Made by a program: the position numbers and the translations under genes
Notes under the pieces: generated by a model
What the model was told of the DNA's origin: nothing
Seen by the model: only the letters and a program-made list of their open reading frames with translations
The model's database searches: none
Shown: in pieces, positions 7,296 to 11,750 of the stretch
Layout of the letters: every line of letters starts with the position of its first letter
Numbering within the stretch: position 1 is the first letter of the stretch
Source of the DNA: Treponema sp.
GTDB lineage: Bacteria; Spirochaetota; Spirochaetia; Treponematales; Treponemataceae
DNA: 11,750 nucleotides
Direction: 5' to 3'
NCBI GenBank assembly: GCA_016297405.1
Contig: JAEDGP010000057.1
Span: forward strand, 1-11,750

Positions 7296-9219
7296 AAACA
7301 TAACAATTTTCAAAAACAGATTCCCAAGTTTATATCCGCTTTTCCAGGATGCAATCTGTAAATTTTCAAATGCCATTGACAATAACGCTCAAGAAACAGT
7401 TTTTCCGTTCTGGACCCTCGGTCAATGCAAAAACGGACAGATCACCGTGCAGGAAAACGGTCTTCGCCTTCATTCAGCATACAATCCCCAGAAAGAAGCT
7501 GAATCTTTATGCAATTCCATAAAGCAGGAAATGCAGCAAAAGGATGCAATTGCTTTTATGGGATTCGGCTTAGGCTACGGCCCAATTCAAGCGTGCACAG
7601 ACTTTGCAGACAAGACCATTATTTTGATTGAACCAGATATTGATCATTTCCTTGCTTCCATGATTCTAGTGGATTTCAAGATTTTTTTTTCCCATCCTTC
7701 TATCGTTTTGGCTATTGGTTGCATTCCAGAAGATGCAATTGGAATTCTGAATAACTTTGGACTGCATCAAACAAAACTCATTGAAAATCAGAGTTTTCAA
7801 AATCATGCCAAAGAATATTTTTCTCTTCTGCAGACATTGATCCATAGGAATCTGCAAAAAGAAGACATAAACAACGCTACATTGGAAAAGTTTCGTAAAC
7901 TTTGGTTCAGAAATTCTTTCTCAAACCTTTCTAAAACATGTCTTCTTGACCCGGTAAATATCTACAAGGGAAAAGGCGCAGATCTTCCATTTCTGATTTT
8001 AGGTGCCGGACCATCTCTCCAAATGATATTACCCCACTTAAATCAAATACGAAACAAAGTGGTAACCGTTTGCGTAGACACAAGCCTTAGAGCATGTTTA
8101 CGCTATGGCTACCAGCCAGATTTCATAATCATAACCGACCCACAATATTGGGCATACAGGCACATAGCCGGCCTTGAAAGTCCAGAAAGCATTTTGATCA
8201 TCGAAAACGCTGTGTATCCATCTGTTTTCAATTTTCATTGCAAGAAAATAGTTGCATGCCAAAGCCAGATTCCTATCGGCAATTTCTTTGAACAAAGAGT
8301 TCTAGAACTTGGAAACCTTGGGGCCGGCGGATCTGTTGCAAGCTGCGCATGGAATTTTGCTGAGCTTGCAGGTTCGTCCAAAATATATGTATGCGGACTC
8401 GACCTTGGTTTTCCAGACAAACAGACACATATAAAGGGCAGCACATTCGAACAAGCATCCCACACAAATTCCACAAGAACCAGACCCGCAGAGACAAGTG
8501 GAATGCCAATGCTTTTTTCGGGCAATGCATGTTTTGAAATGGACTATCTGGGAAATAGAATCCTAACAGATCAGCGGATGAAAATGTTTGCATGGTGGTT
8601 CGAAAGCCGCATTGCTTCCTGTCCTCACACAAAAACCTTCACCATATCCCCTCAAGGACTGAAAATTCCTGGCATAACCGTCGTTCCAGTCCAGGAGCTT
8701 TTGAATTTACCAGATCTTGCGCCCCAAAAGAACAACTTTCTTTCTCAGACACTTATTCCATTCGCAAAAGACAATCGCGCCTTCCTGAGCAAGCACACTT
8801 TTAATGATTCTTGCACAACATCCCTTGAAATAACATCCTCCGAAATTCAGGACAGGAAAAACCGCTTCCTCAATGCAAAGAAGGCTTTCAACCAGGAACT
8901 TTCAAAAGCTTACAATATCTGCACAAAAGCTTTATCTATTTTAAATTCGATTGACACCCCAGTGATTCACGAAAATAAAACCGAAGTAAATCATAAAAAC
9001 AAGTCTCATATTGAAAACCAAACCTTATCGGGCTCAAAAACTTTGGAAGAAACAGAAAAGCTTCTTCGCCAGCTAAAAGACCAGCTTTCCAGCCTGTCGA
9101 TTGCAAAAATTCTTGAGCTTGTTCCTCCTTCAAATCTTTCAGGCACTTCAAAACTGGAATCTTACAAAATATCCTTTTCTTCTATTCAGAATTTCTGCAA
9201 TCAAAGCATCATTCAATAG
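7276..9219 (+). CDS. Maf-type motility-associated factor (DUF115), putative flagellin glycosyltransferase
   Basis: This is a 647-residue protein. The core DUF115/Maf domain (about 200-450) shows LGAGPSL (242-248), VDTSLRACLRYGYQPDFIIITDPQYW (268-292), GGSVA (351-355) and GLDLGFPD (374-381). An N-terminal domain has GFGLGYG (96-102) and LIEPD (117-121), as in Maf proteins. A Ser/Gln-rich, partly coiled C-terminus follows. Maf proteins in other bacteria transfer nonulosonic acids to flagellin, and treponemal flagellins are known to be glycosylated; the role here is inferred. The start is a TTG at 7276, inside the transpeptidase gene, with GGAG at 7262-7265 upstream; no in-frame ATG occurs before residue 86, which would cut into the N-terminal domain. 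It is the last gene of the lepB operon and contains a T9 run at 7682-7690. Confidence 0.85.
   Translation: MNSIWNKNITIFKNRFPSLYPLFQDAICKFSNAIDNNAQETVFPFWTLGQCKNGQITVQENGLRLHSAYNPQKEAESLCNSIKQEMQQKDAIAFMGFGLGYGPIQACTDFADKTIILIEPDIDHFLASMILVDFKIFFSHPSIVLAIGCIPEDAIGILNNFGLHQTKLIENQSFQNHAKEYFSLLQTLIHRNLQKEDINNATLEKFRKLWFRNSFSNLSKTCLLDPVNIYKGKGADLPFLILGAGPSLQMILPHLNQIRNKVVTVCVDTSLRACLRYGYQPDFIIITDPQYWAYRHIAGLESPESILIIENAVYPSVFNFHCKKIVACQSQIPIGNFFEQRVLELGNLGAGGSVASCAWNFAELAGSSKIYVCGLDLGFPDKQTHIKGSTFEQASHTNSTRTRPAETSGMPMLFSGNACFEMDYLGNRILTDQRMKMFAWWFESRIASCPHTKTFTISPQGLKIPGITVVPVQELLNLPDLAPQKNNFLSQTLIPFAKDNRAFLSKHTFNDSCTTSLEITSSEIQDRKNRFLNAKKAFNQELSKAYNICTKALSILNSIDTPVIHENKTEVNHKNKSHIENQTLSGSKTLEETEKLLRQLKDQLSSLSIAKILELVPPSNLSGTSKLESYKISFSSIQNFCNQSIIQ
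7682..7690 (+). repeat. T9 homopolymer inside the Maf gene
   Basis: Nine consecutive T residues encode part of Ile136-Phe137-Phe138-Ser139. Slippage by one base would shift the frame about a fifth of the way into the protein. The gene is in frame in this sequence. Confidence 0.6.
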
Positions 9220-9280
9220 ATTCTGTCTTTCACCAGATTAAAATTTAAAAAACAAATATATATATTTTTCCAAAACTTGC

Positions 9281-9307
9281 TAAAGTCCCATGACATTTTA
9301 CCGATAA
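9281..9307 (+). promoter_or_regulatory. Sigma-28 (FliA) promoter candidate
   Basis: TAAAGTCC at 9281-9288, an 11-nt spacer, and ACCGATAA at 9300-9307. The enterobacterial sigma-28 consensus is TAAAGTTT-N11-GCCGATAA, so the match is 6/8, 7/8 and exact spacing. Transcription would begin near 9313-9316. No coding start follows; the predicted transcript runs into a strong terminator ending at about 9414. Confidence 0.7.
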
Positions 9308-9313
9308 TATAAA

Positions 9314-9414
9314 TGTAGTTAGTGTAGCGGGTGGTTTAGACATCCAGACATCTGCTTCGTAGCTGCCATCCTTAAAAAACTTGAAAAACGTGTGAGGTTT
9401 TTCAAGTTTTTTTT
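9314..9414 (+). ncRNA. Candidate sigma-28-dependent small RNA, about 100 nt
   Basis: A good sigma-28 promoter upstream and a strong intrinsic terminator downstream delimit about 100 nt with no open reading frame: the only ATG, at 9313, is followed at once by TAG. Before the terminator the sequence can fold by GGGTGG (9329-9334) pairing with CCATCC (9366-9371), with one G-U pair, enclosing CAG-ACAT-CTG (9345-9354). It matches no RNA family I can recognise: no tRNA arms, and no SRP, 6S or c-di-GMP riboswitch core. Both ends are estimates. An alternative is that the region is merely the leader and terminator of a read-through transcript from the Maf gene. Confidence 0.45.
9374..9414 (+). terminator. 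Strong Rho-independent terminator
   Basis: AAAAAACTTGAAAAAC (9374-9389) pairs perfectly with 9397-9412 around a GTGTGAG loop, and the transcript ends in a run of T residues (9407-9414). The A-tract and T-tract extend the stem; the central part is ACTTGAAAAAC/GTTTTTCAAGT. It would end the candidate small RNA and also any read-through from the lepB-PBP-Maf operon, whose stop is 154 bp upstream. Read in reverse it also has T residues on the opposite side and may work both ways, though no minus-strand gene arrives here. Confidence 0.9.
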
Positions 9415-9444
9415 ATTTAACCTCTTCACGCATAACAAAAGGAT

Positions 9445-9487
9445 CAGGAATCGACTGCTAAAGTTTTAACAGGATTCGACCGATAAA
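9445..9487 (+). repeat. 18-nt direct repeat (15/18 identical, period 25)
   Basis: CAGGAATCGACTGCTAAA (9445-9462) and CAGGATTCGACCGATAAA (9470-9487) differ at three positions. The pair overlaps both halves of the promoter-like site before the HD-GYP gene, so it could be a repeated operator or a local duplication. Confidence 0.7.
9459..9486 (+). promoter_or_regulatory. Second sigma-28-like promoter, upstream of the HD-GYP gene
   Basis: TAAAGTTT (9459-9466) is a perfect -35 match, and ACCGATAA (9479-9486) matches the -10 at 7/8. The spacer is 12 nt, one more than consensus. Transcription would start at about 9493, just before the GGGG ribosome binding site, giving a leader of only about 10 nt. 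Confidence 0.55.
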
Positions 9488-9503
9488 ATATTTGGGGTAA
9501 TCC

Positions 9504-10871
9504 ATGGAATCGACTATTTCAATTGAAAAATTAAAACCTGAAATCTCATTTAAAAGCGATTTGATGCTGGATAACCAGTTTGTATTGCTTCCTGTAACCG
9601 TACCTGTAACCGATGAATTGATACAAGCTTTGAACGAATGGGGCTTCAAAGAATTCCAATGCAATGACGACATGAGCCTTGGGGGAACTATCGGTGTAGA
9701 AAAATTCAAGGATTCTTCTGCTTCCCAAAACAAATCACAATCTGAAATCACTCAGAAAATCAACAATTCCGTAAAACAGGCATTGGAAGATGCAAAGGCC
9801 AATAAATTTGAAAATTCTGAAAAAGAACGATTGAGTTCTGTTAAAAAAGTCTACAACGAGTACATGAACTACATAAACTCAGTTTACACAGGCTATGCTA
9901 CAAAGAAAAAAATTGACTATCAGGAACTTTCAGACACAGTAAAAGACTTGTGCATATTCATCAGAGAAAACAAACGCTACGTACTGCGCATACAACCTTC
10001 TGCAGAAGCGCGCAAAAAGAATTTCCTGGTTATTCATTCCATGAGAACAACTGTTCTTTCGATCACTATCGGACTTGAAATACACATGCCTCTTTCAAAA
10101 CTCATTGAACTTGGCATTACAAGCATTCTTCATGAAATCGGCATGCTTAGACTTCCTCCACAACTTTACATGACAGACAAAACCCTTTCACCTGGAGAAA
10201 AAGCCCAGATCATGCAACATCCTATCTTTGGGTTCAACATTCTTAAGGAACTTGAATTCCCACTGAGCATCCAGCTTGGAGTAATAGAACACCATGAAAA
10301 GGAAAACGGACTTGGCTACCCAAGACATTTGACTGGCTCAAAGATTTCAAATTATGCAAAAATCATTGCTGTTTCCTGTTCTTACGAAGCAATTACTGCT
10401 CCAAGGGAATACAAATCAGAAAAAACTTCCTTTGAAGCAATGCTGGAGCTGCTTCAGAATAAATTCAAAGCTTATGACGGAACAATCATAAAGGCACTTC
10501 TATACAGTCTTTCACTCTATCCTATCGGGGCCTACGTCTATCTGAATAACGGAAAAATCGCCATAGTTTCTGATGTTTCAACAAACAATCCAAAAAATCC
10601 TATCGTTCAGCTGTTAAACGAAAAAGAATCTGACGGAAGTCCAAAAACATTGCAGACAGATGACGGTGCAAACAAAATCATCCGTGTTCTTTCACAGGCT
10701 GAACAGGCAGATGTAGAAAAAAGCCTTCAAATGCAGAAAGACACTGAAGCGGAACATAAAAAGCAGATTAATGAATCCCTGGATGTTACAAATCAGTTCC
10801 TTAATGCTGCTAAAGCCGAAAAAGAGATTGATTCTCAATTCTCTGTTGTAGATTTAAGCGAATTCAGTTAA
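9504..10871 (+). CDS. HD-GYP-type c-di-GMP phosphodiesterase-like protein with altered metal-site residues
   Basis: This is a 455-residue soluble protein. The N-terminal part (about 10-60) resembles the small domain often found before HD-GYP domains. A charged, helical linker (about 70-160) follows, then the HD-GYP domain (about 172-345), then a charged tail. Visible motifs are HS (178), HE at 210-211 where HD is usual, HP (239-240), HHE (263-265) and NGLGYP (268-273). SCSYEA (291-296) replaces the usual ADVYDA, so the late metal-binding Asp is Cys292. HD-GYP enzymes hydrolyse c-di-GMP; with Asp-to-Glu and Asp-to-Cys changes at ligand positions this one may be weakened or act as a c-di-GMP sensor. 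GGGG at 9494-9497, 6 nt before the ATG, supports the start. A sigma-28-like site precedes it, suggesting flagellar co-regulation. Confidence 0.9.
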   Translation: MESTISIEKLKPEISFKSDLMLDNQFVLLPVTVPVTDELIQALNEWGFKEFQCNDDMSLGGTIGVEKFKDSSASQNKSQSEITQKINNSVKQALEDAKANKFENSEKERLSSVKKVYNEYMNYINSVYTGYATKKKIDYQELSDTVKDLCIFIRENKRYVLRIQPSAEARKKNFLVIHSMRTTVLSITIGLEIHMPLSKLIELGITSILHEIGMLRLPPQLYMTDKTLSPGEKAQIMQHPIFGFNILKELEFPLSIQLGVIEHHEKENGLGYPRHLTGSKISNYAKIIAVSCSYEAITAPREYKSEKTSFEAMLELLQNKFKAYDGTIIKALLYSLSLYPIGAYVYLNNGKIAIVSDVSTNNPKNPIVQLLNEKESDGSPKTLQTDDGANKIIRVLSQAEQADVEKSLQMQKDTEAEHKKQINESLDVTNQFLNAAKAEKEIDSQFSVVDLSEFS

Positions 10872-11625
10872 AGAACATTCGTATTCGTTCTACATCTTCA
10901 TGAAATTTTTCATCAATGACTGGCGGCCTTTCAGCAAAATAAAGAATCTGATTCAGCTCTTCCTGGCTTTGTGCCCCCCACAAAGGAATTACATTTTCAT
11001 ATTGATGCAAAAAGCCAAAAGCCAGTGGAATATTTTCAACAACGCCGCCACATAATGGTTGCATTGCAATAAAGCCGACATCATTTTCTTCGCAAAGCTT
11101 TACCAGCTGGATAGTTTGTTCACTGCTAAGCATACTGAAAGGAAACTGTAGCGTATCGTAAAGACCGCTTTGAACAGCCTGCTTAGCAATATCCAGATCC
11201 TGGGTGGCAATTCCAATACTGCGGATTTTTCCGCTTTCTTTAAGTGACAAAAAAGCATTGTAAATTCCATCAGGGCCATTGGCCTGGGGAACAAACAAAT
11301 CGCTTTCATATTGATACAAATCAATGTAATCTGTATGCATAACACCAAGGCTTGTTTCCACATCATTGAGCACTTCGGCACCACTTTGTGCCGTTGTCTT
11401 TGAAGCAATCACAACACTACTTCGGATATCATATATGGAGTCACCAAGAAGCTGTTCGTTTTGGATTGAATTTCTTGAAGTGTCAAAAAAATTGATTCCC
11501 TTGTTGTATGCGTTGCGAACAAGCACAGAAGCTTTCTCTTCAGAACCTACTTTATTCAAAGACATTGCACCCATTGCAACACGAGAGATCATCAGATTGG
11601 ATCTTCCAAGCCTTACATATTCCAT
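10864..11625 (-). CDS. Aldo/keto reductase-like protein lacking catalytic Tyr and His
   Basis: This is a 253-residue TIM-barrel protein. The family landmarks are clear: LGRSNLMISRVAMGAMSL (6-23), GINFFDTSRN (43-52), VVIASKT (71-77), TDYIDLYQ (98-105), GKIRSIGIA (132-140) and IPLWGAQSQEEL (213-224). Of the catalytic tetrad, Asp48 and Lys76 are present, but the Tyr position (Asp+5) is Ser53 and the His after DLYQ is Glu106. It lacks the C-terminal 4Fe-4S domain seen in the relatives it most resembles. Hydride transfer with normal proton donation is doubtful; it may be a binding or altered-chemistry variant. I chose the start at 11625 for GGAGG at 11637-11641 (11 nt upstream) and because family homology begins at MEYVRLG; a start at 11664 would lie upstream of that site. 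Its stop overlaps the HD-GYP gene end by 8 bp, tail to tail. Confidence 0.88.
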   Translation of the reverse strand: MEYVRLGRSNLMISRVAMGAMSLNKVGSEEKASVLVRNAYNKGINFFDTSRNSIQNEQLLGDSIYDIRSSVVIASKTTAQSGAEVLNDVETSLGVMHTDYIDLYQYESDLFVPQANGPDGIYNAFLSLKESGKIRSIGIATQDLDIAKQAVQSGLYDTLQFPFSMLSSEQTIQLVKLCEENDVGFIAMQPLCGGVVENIPLAFGFLHQYENVIPLWGAQSQEELNQILYFAERPPVIDEKFHEDVERIRMFFN

Positions 11626-11641
11626 TGAAAAAAATACCTCC

Positions 11642-11693
11642 GTGCAGTTTTCCTTTATTTTCAAAGAAACATCAGTCAGTCAGAAAACTGCAC
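11642..11693 (-). promoter_or_regulatory. Leader hairpin abutting the ribosome binding site of the AKR-like gene
   Basis: GTGCAGTTTTC (11642-11652) pairs perfectly with GAAAACTGCAC (11683-11693) across 30 nt. On the minus-strand transcript the stem ends exactly where the GGAGG of the reductase-like gene begins. The loop holds a CAGTCAGTCAG run (11673-11683). It could modulate translation, stop transcripts entering from the repeat, or be an operator. The structure is clear; the function is inferred. Confidence 0.5.
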
Positions 11694-11698
11694 ATGGG

Positions 11699-11750
11699 GC
11701 TGTCCAATAAGGTAGCATTACGGTGGTTGAGTTTATCGAAACCACCACAT
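11699..11750 (-). repeat. Inverted partial copy of the 159-bp repeat element, cut by the window edge
   Basis: This sequence is the exact reverse complement of 3552-3603 over 52 of 52 bases, including the GCTGTCC end and the GGTGGTT/AACCACC palindrome. The element begins at GCTGTCC (11699-11705) and continues beyond the window, so its far end is unseen. It lies upstream of the reductase-like gene, 6 bp from the leader hairpin. Confidence 0.95.

Noticed and set aside
9321..9372. tRNA or tRNA remnant suggested by GTGTAGCGGGTGG and CTTCGTAG
   Set aside because: No T-arm, no consistent cloverleaf and no CCA end; only one six-pair stem can be drawn.
9314..9503. c-di-GMP riboswitch upstream of the HD-GYP gene
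   Set aside because: The conserved GEMM core sequences are absent, and a terminator plus a new promoter separate the segment from the gene.
11626..11664. N-terminal extension of the AKR-like protein
   Set aside because: Family homology starts at Met 11625, and the GGAGG and leader hairpin lie in the would-be extension.

Overview
The window looks like chromosomal DNA from a spirochaete, most likely a Treponema of the gut or commensal type. The basis is a moderately AT-rich sequence, a flagellin-glycosylation (Maf-type) protein, an HD-GYP protein with a spirochaete-like N-terminal region, two sites resembling flagellar sigma-28 promoters, and dispersed palindromic repeats with a TGAGYYTRTCGAA core. 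This assignment is inferred from protein character, not from a database search.

Left block, minus strand (about 1-4847). Reading right to left there is a membrane-anchored double-LysM M23 endopeptidase, a 159-bp repeat element, a 79-residue zinc-ribbon/coiled-coil protein, an exported beta-propeller protein fused to a degenerate polysaccharide-deacetylase domain, a 262-residue protein with faint class-III aminotransferase-like ends, a perfect 15-bp hairpin, and the first 12 codons of another gene that runs off the window. The zinc-ribbon, deacetylase-like and 262-residue genes have short gaps (30 and 24 nt) and their own ribosome binding sites, so they probably form an operon.

Central block, plus strand (4906-9219). 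It diverges from the M23 gene and holds signal peptidase I, a PBP2/FtsI-type transpeptidase with a C-terminal PASTA domain (4-bp ATGA overlap), and a Maf/DUF115 protein that starts at a TTG inside the end of the transpeptidase gene. These three are translationally coupled and link secretion, septal or elongation cell-wall synthesis and probably flagellin glycosylation. The M23 enzyme beside them fits the envelope theme.

Right block. The 284-bp gap at 9220-9503 is the most unusual part of the window. It carries a very good sigma-28 (FliA) promoter match, then about 60 nt of non-coding sequence that can fold, then a strong intrinsic terminator; together this looks like a self-contained flagellar-regulon small RNA gene. 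Next comes a second sigma-28-like site embedded in an 18-nt direct repeat, which leads into an HD-GYP-type gene with substituted metal-ligand residues. A convergent aldo/keto-reductase-like gene, which has lost two of four catalytic residues, follows on the minus strand behind a leader hairpin. The window ends inside a second, inverted copy of the repeat found at 3.5 kb.
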